26,485 nt of DNA from Conidiobolus incongruus B7586 (taxonomy: Eukaryota; Entomophthoromycota; Entomophthoromycetes; Entomophthorales; Conidiobolaceae). Numbering within the stretch: position 1 is the stretch's first letter; every line of letters begins with the position of its first letter. This document shows, piece by piece, positions 11,543-21,659 of the stretch. The notes beneath the pieces are model-generated. The model saw only the letters and a list, made by a program, of their open reading frames with translations. It had not been told where the DNA came from and made no database searches. The stretch is from positions 1-26,485 of the forward strand of contig JNEM01011706.1 of the NCBI GenBank assembly GCA_000697335.1, read 5' to 3'. The position numbers and the translations under genes are program-made.

Positions 11543-13300
11543 TTATGAAGATACAAATCTATCCATATCAACCAGAAGCATGGGTTTAGGTAAGGAAATA
11601 TCTGTATCGATTTTTTTATACCAGCTTTCGAAATTGGAAACAACTTGAGCACTTCCCTCCCAATTAGACATAAAATGTTTGATTAGTTCGAACAAATTTT
11701 GATACTCGTGATCAATTGATTTCCACTTCCACCTTTGTTTTCGATTTGACAATCCCAAGCTTTCAATTTTATTCAAAATTTTTAGCATTTGTAGATAGCA
11801 TAGACCAAGCTCATAAAAATATTCTATAGGGAATGGAGGTGTTAATCGTTGTTCAGCACTGTACTCATCAATTTGTTTGTCTTGGAAGGAATCTGCTTCG
11901 TCACTAATAAGTTTAAACCAATCCTGTAGTAATTTAAGTTTTTGATTGCAAGCTTTCATCAAACTTTCAATACATTTAATTTTCAGATTCAAATTTTCGG
12001 AGTTTACTTCCTCATATGATATAATATATCTCAAAAGTAATAATTTACCATTTAGCATGGTTAAATAAACTATAATACGCATTGTATTAATAGGATCACT
12101 GGATCTATTTTTAACTAGCAAGCATGTGGGATCATATTTGATGTTATCGGGCAATTTATCATACCAATCATCTAATGGCTGTAAAATTTTTTCAACTTCG
12201 TTTATGTCACTTGGTGGTGAATTTCCAAATATAACTTTCGAGAGACCTGTAAGAATATAAGCTAGCTTGGGGCACTGGATTAAAAAAGTATGATAATTAC
12301 GGGGTAAGCGAGAAATAGATTGAACGATTATTGGCTGATCATAGTAAGTTCGGCTTTTAATTTTGGATAAGGCTGGGTGAATTTCATAAGTAGGTAATAG
12401 AGATGGGCCGTTTAATAATTGCGCTATTTTGGTATCGGTAAAACACATTATATTCCATATTCTTCGTATTGTATTAATCTGAGCTTCAGGATATCTTCGA
12501 AATAGTATAGATGATGGATCATTAACCTCATGAAAGTGCAAAGTTTGAGCCAATCGAATCGCCGAAGTCATTCGATCACTTGCTCTCATAAATCTGCCAA
12601 TATATTGATCAGATTCCCAAAGAACTAAAATTGCCTGAATTAAAGGAAGTGAAGGCCTGCTTAAATATGGTGCCATTTGCAGTAGGCTGAGACGATAATG
12701 ATACTCGTAAAACTTTAAGTTTTTCACACGCAGCTCTTTATGGGGCGATGTTAGAGCGCTATGTGCTATTATAGCGCTTGTTAAATAATCTGGGGGAGAG
12801 CTGGTTTTAAAACAATCAAAAAACTCAGGTAATTCTATAAGTCTGGGGTATTTGGTATATTCATCCACGGCGAAATAATGAGGTATGAGTATTTGTCTAT
12901 AATCAACAAAATCAGCGTACTGCTTTGGCACGTTTGGATATTTGGATGAATTTATCCTTAGAGCTACAGAAAGATCATTTCTAGATCGGGACTCAATCGA
13001 CGAATAATAGCGAGAATCTAATGCATTAGAATTGCGGGGTTCTTGTCCTATCGTATTCCTTCTGCTAAGATCCTCATTAATCAGTCTATTCACATAAGGC
13101 ATATATGTTTTGAGAGTATGCTCCACACTATTCAACTTGAGGTTCACTTTAGCAATCGCTGAAGAAGCCAAAAATTTGGGGGGTGGTCGGGGTTTTTTCG
13201 AGCTTTTATCAAAAGGATTCTTAAGCTCTGCAGTAGGGCCTGGCCTTTGTTGATCTGAATTTAGTTGAAAGGTATTAAACTGTCCTTGAATGCCTTTCAT
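11543..13300 (-). CDS. Fungal-specific transcription factor domain protein lacking a Zn2Cys6 cluster (paralogue B)
   Basis: Intronless ORF of 585 aa, paralogous to the protein at 3482-5218 along its full length. The Fungal_trans-like middle domain spans about residues 137-303: ILIPHYFAVDEY at 137-148, IQAILVLWESD at 221-231, RMTSAIRLAQTLHFH at 243-257 and IRRIWNIMCFTDTKIAQLLN from 278. The C-terminal half is also shared, including MLNGKLLLLRYI at 415-426 and PPFPIEYFYELG at 488-499. The N-terminus repeats GQFNTFQL, RPGPT and KSSKKP at the same residue numbers as paralogue A, with no cysteine and no zinc cluster. TAA directly precedes the ATG in frame. Unlike A, it lacks the RKRRK run after residue 80 and has an Arg/Ser-rich linker instead. 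Family knowledge suggests a nuclear transcription regulator. Without a visible DNA-binding domain it may act through partners, which is inference. Confidence 0.88.
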   Translation of the reverse strand: MKGIQGQFNTFQLNSDQQRPGPTAELKNPFDKSSKKPRPPPKFLASSAIAKVNLKLNSVEHTLKTYMPYVNRLINEDLSRRNTIGQEPRNSNALDSRYYSSIESRSRNDLSVALRINSSKYPNVPKQYADFVDYRQILIPHYFAVDEYTKYPRLIELPEFFDCFKTSSPPDYLTSAIIAHSALTSPHKELRVKNLKFYEYHYRLSLLQMAPYLSRPSLPLIQAILVLWESDQYIGRFMRASDRMTSAIRLAQTLHFHEVNDPSSILFRRYPEAQINTIRRIWNIMCFTDTKIAQLLNGPSLLPTYEIHPALSKIKSRTYYDQPIIVQSISRLPRNYHTFLIQCPKLAYILTGLSKVIFGNSPPSDINEVEKILQPLDDWYDKLPDNIKYDPTCLLVKNRSSDPINTMRIIVYLTMLNGKLLLLRYIISYEEVNSENLNLKIKCIESLMKACNQKLKLLQDWFKLISDEADSFQDKQIDEYSAEQRLTPPFPIEYFYELGLCYLQMLKILNKIESLGLSNRKQRWKWKSIDHEYQNLFELIKHFMSNWEGSAQVVSNFESWYKKIDTDISLPKPMLLVDMDRFVSS

Positions 13301-13482
13301 TTAGATAAAATAAGAAAATATAAAAATACATAAGACAATCACCTAATATAAGAATAATAGAGCTGAACTAGACCAAAAATAAGGGTCTATAATCAAATCC
13401 GTTGGATATTAGAATTTGTTCAAGATATTTACAAATACTTAATTTTTATAAAAAAATCAGAAATCTTATGAGTTCACCAATT

Positions 13483-13491
13483 CTATTTATA
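13483..13491 (-). promoter_or_regulatory. Possible TATA box of paralogue B
   Basis: TATAAATAG on the minus strand, about 183 bases upstream of the ATG at 13300. It closely matches the TATAAATA upstream of paralogue A. Confidence is limited by the AT-rich background. Confidence 0.3.
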
Positions 13492-13499
13492 CTAGATCC

Positions 13500-16400
13500 A
13501 TCTCAAAATTAAATTTCATATTATTATGTTTCCATTATTGGATAAATAGAAAATTTTAGAATATTGATTAAGTAAGATTTACAATTATGGTAATGTAAGT
13601 TTTTTCTTAATTTTACAGGAATTAATGATTATGATCTAAGCAATAATCCAGAAGATTAATACTATGGAGGAATATCCCACGGTCCACCTATTCGGCTCAA
13701 TTTCTACAAGCCAATTTTTATCTGAAAATGAGGTTACTTGAGCTCAAATTGAAGAATGAGCAGAATTCACCATGGTGCAAATTAACTTTGCATAAATTTT
13801 GGCACCTATCACATATTTGGATTCAGCACAAATCAAGACAACTCAGTAAAATTAAGGATTTTCAAATACCTAATGCAGTAATAGTTTCACAAATTTATTA
13901 AGTATTTGATCTTTATTAGTATTCGAGCCGATTCATTGATAGATATAAAGATTCGAGTCAAATAATTATGTATATTCGCCGCAAATATATGCTATTATAT
14001 GTCTTGAATGAATGGATAATCAATATTATTTTAAATCAGAAATCAATTATAATTCAAATATTATATTTAATAAGAGTATCAAAAGTGTTATTTATGAGAG
14101 TTAGTTATATACCTAAGGCCGATTATGTATTGAATCAATTAACTTGGCTATTTAACTATATAATCCTCTGCCAAGGCGTATGTGAATAATATCAATCCGA
14201 CAAAATAATTTCAAATAATATCTTTTCAGTGCATAATTTGAATATATCTCATCATTATGCTTGTCGTGATTTTTTTTAAATTCATCAAATAATTCCGCAT
14301 CAAATCAGAATAGGTAAAAAGAATTCAATTAATTTTAAGCTTGAAAAACAAAGTTTATACTTGATATATACTCTATCAAAACATACAGTTTAATGCAAAA
14401 AATGTAAGTTGTAATAAACATTTGAGATATGAGAAAATAGAAATTTAATCAATTAAAGTAAGATGTGTTGATATTGGATTGTAAAATTTTGTTCAACATT
14501 AAAAGGAAAATCGATACATTTTGCGTAAAATATCTTTAATAAAAATTATTCACATTTTGGCCACTTCCAAATTGAGAAATTCTCAGGTAATCAGTTTTTG
14601 ACTTTTCTAAAAAAAAATTAAACAGGTTTCCTATTTGGAACTAAAAAAATTTTTTTTATAATAATTAAATCATAATTGAAATTTGCAAAAATATAAGTGA
14701 TATATATTATAAACCAAAAAATTACAATGAGTGTATATTAGAGCAAAATTAACTTTTTGATATATTTATAGATTTATTAAAAAGCCCACTGACAGATAAT
14801 AATATACTGATACATACTAATAGACTTAAATGGAATAACTATGTTAAATTAGATATACGGTATTTAGCGTTTCATATGTATAGTTTTGATGTATAAAATT
14901 TATTTAGTACTTGAAATAATCTATGATTGTGTGTGTGACATGGTAAAGTTTATATCAATGTGGTTTAAGAATTTTAGTATCTTGTTATAAAATTTAACAC
15001 ACTAATATTATGGCTTTTATAAATTCATATTAAACTTAAACAAACAATTGCTTTAATATAATTTATTACATAAATTGAGTATTATTCGTTATATTACAAG
15101 TATACTTATATATTTAATTCTAGTTGATCATTATAATCAACTCATCAGCATAGAAAAAGTGGTGATTTAGCGTCCACTTAAGGAAATAGTCCTTGGAAAA
15201 ATAATAAAACAAAGCTTTCTAGTGGATAGCCTTATGCCAATGCTCATGTGTATGTTGATGTGTGATTAGTATTAAGCCATTTCAATTAATTTATTTAGTC
15301 CTTGATAAATTTTTAACCACATAGTGAATATTTAAATAAAATTAACATATAATTTTTAAATAATTAAAATTTTTTTATTAATTAATTAGGCCAGAAATTA
15401 AAATATTCTAAATTATTCATTATTCAATAAAATATTTATTTATAAAACTCTCAAATAAAATCCATTAGTCAATATTAATATGACAAAAAAAAGTTCTTTT
15501 TTTTATTTATTCAATCAAGTATTTGAATTAAATTGTCGCAAAAAAAGTTCATTAGAAAATGAATTTACCCTTATTTTAAAGTAATGCATGAAAAATAAAG
15601 CGTATTATGAGGTTTAAGGAACATTTGTTATTAAAATTTCAATTGAAGGCATAATTATTTTTATATCATCAAAATCAATGGTAGATAAATTTTATATTGA
15701 TTTAATTATTATGATATTATTAAAATAAACCCATGGTTGCTATAAAAACAAATTTTCCTATAAATTAACTTTAAAATTTTAATATTCATTCTATATTAAT
15801 CTTCCTCATTATAATTATTACTTGTTTTTTTGCATTGTAAAGTTATGCAAAATTGATTTAAATTGATTTCGGTTGAATATTTCCCTAATTGGGGTTACTA
15901 GTTGTTTTATCTGAAAATTAATTCAAGCTACAATTCAAAAGTAAAAATAAAATATTTAAAAAGTCTGAATTGAAAATAGTTAACTTGGTTTAATGAATAT
16001 TTTTTTAAATGTTTTAACTAATATAGATGATATTGAAAAATCATACCATTAAAGTATATACACTTAGCTAGGCTGCATCACAAACCCAAATGTTAAATTA
16101 GAATCATAATTTTCAAATTTATACATTGAAATTTCAAAGTTATAACCAAATATGTTCAAAATATCTTCTCTTACATAATTCTATTTGATCGATTATTTGA
16201 AGAGTTGAATATACATAATTAAAAAGTATATAAAAAACTCACTTATATGGTAGATTGCTTTTATTAGTTAAACATTGATATACATCGATGTTTATTAGAG
16301 TAAATATTGATTGGATGAACATTCATATCTATTCACTCTTTGGATTATAAATAATATTTGGAAATCATACTAAATATTTATAATTTCCAGTTTTATTACT

Positions 16401-19400
16401 CTATAGAGTGGTATTTGGTTGATTATATAGAGTAAAATATTTACTCTATGTATATTTGTTTATTATTTTATTATAATGTTTTTTTAGCTACTATGTTTGA
16501 ATCAAAATAAACAGTTTTGAAACTAATTTTTTATATTGAAATTTATTGTTTATTTGTTGGTTGCAGGTCAGCATAAGATAATATATACATCAAGATTTAT
16601 AGATGAGGTAAAAATGTTGTCTCAAAATGTCTCTAAGCCATAGAAGCGATATATTGATTGTTTTAGTAAGACAGCATGTTTGGAGGTAGAGCTATTATAA
16701 TAAATATCTTAAATATCGGAACAAGGTAAAGTGTTTATTTTGTGAAATGAATCATAATATTTCAGAGAGCATCGACTATTTCGTAATCCATATTGCATAG
16801 CTTGGAAGTGAAAGTCACATTAAATGTGGATTTATAGATCCCTGACTAAAATTGAAAAATGCATAATCTGAGTTATATAGAATTATATATGGATAAAATT
16901 TGTCAAAATATATAGTTATATTGTTGATTCAAGTTACAAATATTGACTTTTAGGTACATTTCCAGTATTATATAGAATCTATCTTTGATATTCTTTAATA
17001 TCATTATATTTATTTTATTTACATTGAATAGTGTAAATCAGAGAATGATTAGTAAAATTTTGATTATTAAATTATAACAAATTCAAATAATTTCAAAATT
17101 TATATTAAATATATTTTGAATAATCAACATTTATAATATGATCTCCTAATATCAATAATTCATAATTTTGATTTCTTGTCTAATTATATTTACTAAATAT
17201 GCTACGGACATTAAAAGCTTAGTGATTGTTTCAAAATTATAGACATTATTATCAAATTATTAAATTTAATATTAATGCCCAATTAAGAACAAAATCAATT
17301 TATGCAATTCATTTAAATCTGGACCTCAAAAATATTTCCACTTGAATTTGTATTTTAATCTTTTGATTACAACCAATTTGAAATTGAATAATTTGCTTAT
17401 TTGGAATAAATAGTTTTCCTCCAAAATATCATTGACATTGACTAGTAAAAAGCTTCATAATTATAATAATTTTCTTTTCCAGAATATGAATATTATATAT
17501 ATGGAAAATAGTACAAATTTCTTAATTTAAATAATAGGCTTTGTCTAATATAATCTATATAGATATCGATTAAAATACAACTACTTAAATTAAATAACTG
17601 GTTTTCCAAAGTCTTATATTGATATAGATTATTATCAATCTTTCCTATTTAAATTATAAGTTATCCTATAAAATCATACAATATTATTATAATATGTAAT
17701 ATTCTTATTTTAAAATAATAGGTTAATTCCGAATATTTGTAATATAGTCATTGATTATCAAATTATTTTCAATAATCTTCTTAATCAATTTAATAAATTA
17801 AGTAATATCAAAAATATTAATTTATATTGCTTAAATTAAATTAGAAAAATTATCATAAGAATTTAAAATATATATATATATGAAAATTAAATGGGAATAA
17901 GAATAAAAGATAAATCTTTATATACATTCTCGAATTTAATCTATACCCTTTGGAAGTCATTTTTACATTTTGTGAGACTTTTTTTGTGAAATATAAGAAT
18001 ATAACAGGAAAATCATTACATCAATTATTAAATATATAATTGGTCACCATTAGTCTCTATAAAAGATATATTACCCCTTATTTAAAGTTATTGATAAAAC
18101 TCATGAATTGAAAGTTAAATAAATTTCATCTTGAAATACCTGAATTATATTATTTAACACTAAATATGATTAATCTTAAAGATTATTACAATATTAAAAT
18201 TAATAACCTCCTTAACTCCTTGATTATTAATTTAATAATTCAAGATTTTTGAATTTTTTTTAAGTTAATTATTTCAGTTGATCATAATTAATTAAAATTT
18301 GCAACAAATAAAGAACAAAATTATTTAATAATAAATAATAAATTTAATATAATATTATAATATCTTAATTTTAGCCATATTGGTAGAAAAAATATAGTTT
18401 ATTTAAATATTTTATTATAAGGAAATATTTAATATAAAATTATTTTTAAGTAAATAGAATTTTTTCATATTTTAAAAATTTTTTATAATAAATTCATATT
18501 TGTAAATATAATATATAGCCTATTAAATTTTAAAATCTTATAATTTTCATTTTAAATTAATTTAATTCAAGTCTTGAATTTATAACTAATGAATTATATA
18601 ATTAAAATAATATTAATTTTATATTTGATAAATTAAAAATATTGCATTAATTTGACTATATGAATATTTTGTTAAAATTTTTTTCTTATATTTAAACACT
18701 GAATTCAATGTATTTCAAATTTGAATTATAATAATCATTCTCATAGGGCGACATAGCTAATAATTTTTGAATGAATTAACACTTCAATATCTTGATGAAA
18801 AAATTGATTGTTATGTTAATTCCTTTTGTTATCCAGTAGACATTCTAATTCACCTGATATTAATTAAGGAAATTATTTAGATTTTTTATCCAAAGTGATT
18901 TATTTGGAATGATTCCAAAATAATTTATGAATGTATGCTATATTAATATAAATTTGATGAATGATAATGTGAAGTTTATACTTCATAAGGAAATTTTTGT
19001 TATTTTAAGGATTTTTTTGCTTATCATATGAGAAAATACTATAATATTTTCTTTGAAAGAAATAAATTGATATAATTACAAATTGTCAAAGTTATATAAA
19101 TATGCTTTAAAATGATATGTCATTTGTATTTGAATTTTATTGGTGGATGATGATTTTTAGTTTAGTAATCAGTTCCTTGAATGAAAACCAATGCTATAAT
19201 TTATTCGCTTTTCAGATAAATCATCAAAATATAAAATTGTAAGAAAAGGGAATATTTTTAATCTTTAATATAATATCAATACATTTGTTAACAATACCAT
19301 CTCTAGAGAAATAAATATTCAAATTAATACATAATATTTGAGATATATTGTTTATTATATAATCTACACTCTATTTGTTATCTTAAATTAGATTCAAAGC

Positions 19401-19590
19401 TTATGTTAAATTGTAATAATACTTTAGAAATAAATATGGAACATCATTATAAAAATTAAATAATTTTCATTTGATCAAATCACAATCATTTTGCACTTTA
19501 ATGTTAAACACCATAAATACATTTTAATTAAGGAATTGTAAAATATAATTGAGTAAATGATGTTGATTAATATAAATCTTTTTATATAGA
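13500..19590. other. Long AT-rich region with no confident gene
   Basis: About 6 kb upstream of paralogue B. The first part (about 13600-13830) is richer in G+C and holds a 25-codon ATG frame at 13664 (starting MEEYPTVHLFGS) with no convincing donor site to extend it. The 73-codon plus frame at 13968-14189 is Ile/Leu/Tyr-rich and looks like chance. At about 16600-16790 two intron-like segments (GTAAAAATG to TTTTAG, and GTAAAGTG to TTTCAG) occur on the plus strand, but the exon between them has stops in every frame. A spliced non-coding transcript is the most this could be. Elsewhere I see only AT-rich, low-complexity DNA. Confidence 0.5.
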
Positions 19591-19598
19591 TAGGTCTC

Positions 19599-19760
19599 AT
19601 GTCGTCAGTTCGTTTACCAATATCATTCAAAAACTGGAAAATTGGGGATTTAATGAATTATAATTGGATACAAAATATTATTTATTTTTATTTTTTGATC
19701 TTTATCTTTTATACCATGTTAATCATATATAGAATTTTACATATAAATATTATAATATAA
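19599..19760 (+). CDS. Doubtful 53-aa ORF with one predicted membrane segment
   Basis: ATG at 19599 opens 53 codons to TAA at 19758-19760. The first 23 residues are polar and varied (starting MSSVRLPISFKNWK). They are followed by a strongly hydrophobic stretch at residues 27-47, rich in Ile, Phe, Tyr and Leu, that could span a membrane. A TATATAGA motif sits about 15-20 bases before the start. In DNA this AT-rich, Ile/Phe/Tyr-rich frames arise by chance, and no family is recognised, so the call is weak. Confidence 0.15.
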   Translation: MSSVRLPISFKNWKIGDLMNYNWIQNIIYFYFLIFIFYTMLIIYRILHINIII

Positions 19761-19789
19761 TAATCATGATGATGATATTGTGTTTATCT

Positions 19790-20110
19790 AGATAATAACC
19801 TGCTCGAATAATTTCATTTCGAAATCCATTACCTTATCGAGATATAACCCCAGATACCCGTCGCACCAATTCAAGCTCTCATTTTTCTTAAGACCTAATA
19901 CACCTTTCTAAATTGCCTAAGGCCAATGAATGATCCATAAAAGAGCTATTATAGGAATATATTTTCATTATCGCATCTGGTCTTCTGTGAAGCTCATTAA
20001 CCCCTTAACTAACCTTAATTAAATATCATAACCCAAACTACCAAATTAACCACAAGCAATTCACTCCCTTCCCTCTTATCAATATTCTACTGGAATTTAT
20101 TAAAACCACA
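19790..20110. other. G-poor, strand-skewed island
   Basis: About 320 bases with raised C content but very few G on the plus strand, the strongest strand skew in the window. The stretch at about 19998-20085 is almost entirely A, C and T and includes degenerate CCCTTAACTAACC-like runs. Short open frames exist, for example about 36 plus-strand codons ending near 19910, but they lack starts and family motifs. The island could be an untranslated transcript, a decayed gene or a G-rich minus-strand RNA. No known RNA family was recognised. Confidence 0.25.
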
Positions 20111-20559
20111 ATACGATGATAGAATTTTTAAAATATTATTTAATATTAATTTAATTTTTGTTATTTTTCAAAAGATTATTCTAATGATTTAAATTTAAAT
20201 ATGATATTATAATAATTTAATTTTTGTATTAATTAATATAAATAATGGAGAAAAATGCTAATTAAATTAAAAATAATGGCTTTCATAGAGAATTTAAATA
20301 AATTGTATTTAATGTGATGTAATATTATAATATTTAATAAGAAAGCAATGTTATAATACCTAAATCTTGAGATAAAGTTATTCAATTTTTCGATAAATAA
20401 ACAAGCATAATAAGTTAATTATAATTATGTTTGTTGTTTGAGTTATGAGGAACTCAATTAAAATTTAATTAATAATTGAATCAGTATAATCCTTAAATTT
20501 AAATTTCTGGATTATAAACATTGATTAATATTCATCAAATTGAAACTCTTTGAAATACT

Positions 20560-20633
20560 GGTTTAACCGAAAGGTTCCGGCGAGCGAAACCTTTTGTATA
20601 CAAGTATAAACTATCATAGCTTCTTTAGAAGCT
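20560..20633. ncRNA. Structured-RNA-like element with overlapping hairpins
   Basis: Within AT-rich DNA lies a compact G+C-rich motif. AACC-GAAA-GGTT at 20565-20576 forms a stem capped by a GNRA tetraloop. It is enclosed by GGTTT (20560-20564) pairing with AAACC (20587-20591). The same GGTT can instead pair in a 7-bp stem, AAAGGTT (20570-20576) with AACCTTT (20588-20594), around an 11-base loop. A second perfect hairpin, AGCTTCT-TT-AGAAGCT, occupies 20618-20633. The loop CCGGCGAGCGAAA resembles the conserved GGCGAGCGAA of bacterial and mitochondrial large-subunit rRNA near its 5' end, where it is also held by a flanking stem. Options are a small non-coding RNA, or a nuclear fragment derived from mitochondrial rRNA. 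The strand is uncertain. Confidence 0.3.
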
Positions 20634-20639
20634 CTAACC

Positions 20640-21659
20640 TCAGAAAAAAATCAAAAGGAGCAATAAACACATATGACTAGATTAAATTGTATAATAATGT
20701 AATAACATTTAATAAATTCTAAGTGATCTTGTGTATCTAGCTAAAGTTTTTCAGTTTGATTAGTAGTTATATTTCAATTTTTAGGATATTTATCCTTAAA
20801 ATTAATTTAGAAATGACTACACTACTCTGTTTCATTTTTGTGTCAAGTTTTTCGAGAGTTAAAAAGAAACACTCATTATTTGTCAAGTCAGCATTGTTTA
20901 TTATTAATCATGAATGTTGAGTGGTCCTTTGTTCGCTATAGGTGCAGCTATAAATTGATTGTATTTCTCATATTAATTCATATTGAAGCTATAGCAAATA
21001 TTTAAAGATGGAGCACTTTCGCATAAACATGAAGCATTATTGAAATTGACAAGTAAGCGTTATTTTTACACAAGTGGAGTTTGATTATTTTTTTTGGATA
21101 TTTTAGAATTATAATATTTTAAGTTTTGAATTTTAAAAAATAAAAATATTTTTAGTATATTACAAAATATATTATGGCTAAATAAGGAATATGTTTTATT
21201 GATCAGATATTTTCAATATCATAACTCAAATCTTACATTAATCACTCTATTTAACAGACATCATTTTTGATCAAATCTTGTAGATAAAAAATTAAAGATA
21301 AAAAAATTAAAATTAAAATGTAATATTTGGTATTAATATTCAAGAAATTAGATGATCTGTTATTGCTATTTTATATTGATTTTAATACATAAAATTTGCT
21401 AGATTAATATAGTATAATTCATAACAAAATATAAATATATTATTTGTGATTCGGTTGTATTTCAAAAATATCCGTCCGTCTAGATTCGAGAGTTAAGTCC
21501 ATATTACCTCCTTTTTATAATAGATCTGTTGGTCCGTAACCAAATGATGTTCTTTAGCTCCTTTTATCAGAATTTATCCAAAAACTATGTCACTCACTGA
21601 ATAAATTATTTAAGCCTAGAAGAGGTAAGGATGGAAAGTATTTTAATTTTCCTGAATAT
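20640..21659. other. AT-rich region with a few richer patches, no confident gene
   Basis: A plus-strand frame is open for about 63 codons from about 20817 to the TAA near 21004, but its only useful ATG leaves about 31 codons ending in a hydrophobic stretch. Open runs of this size are expected by chance. At 21470-21650 a G+C-richer patch holds a minus-strand 20-codon ATG frame (starting MDLTLESRRTDIFE) that could be a first exon, but no donor site extends it. Nothing here can be assigned. Confidence 0.45.

Noticed and set aside
13920-13965. GATTCGAGTC resembling a tRNA T-arm
   Set aside because: No A-box, anticodon arm or acceptor stem can be formed around it. A manual scan for B-box-like GTTCGA motifs found no tRNA anywhere in the window.
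13968-14189. 73-codon plus-strand ORF
   Set aside because: Ile/Leu/Tyr/Asn-rich low-complexity translation in AT-rich DNA, with no motif, no flanking signals and a length expected by chance.
16600-16790. Two intron-like segments suggesting a spliced gene
   Set aside because: The exon between them contains stops in all three frames, so it cannot be coding; at most it is a non-coding transcript.
20817-21004. Plus-strand frame open for about 63 codons
   Set aside because: Open runs of this size are expected by chance here; the internal ATG leaves only about 31 codons and no family is recognised.
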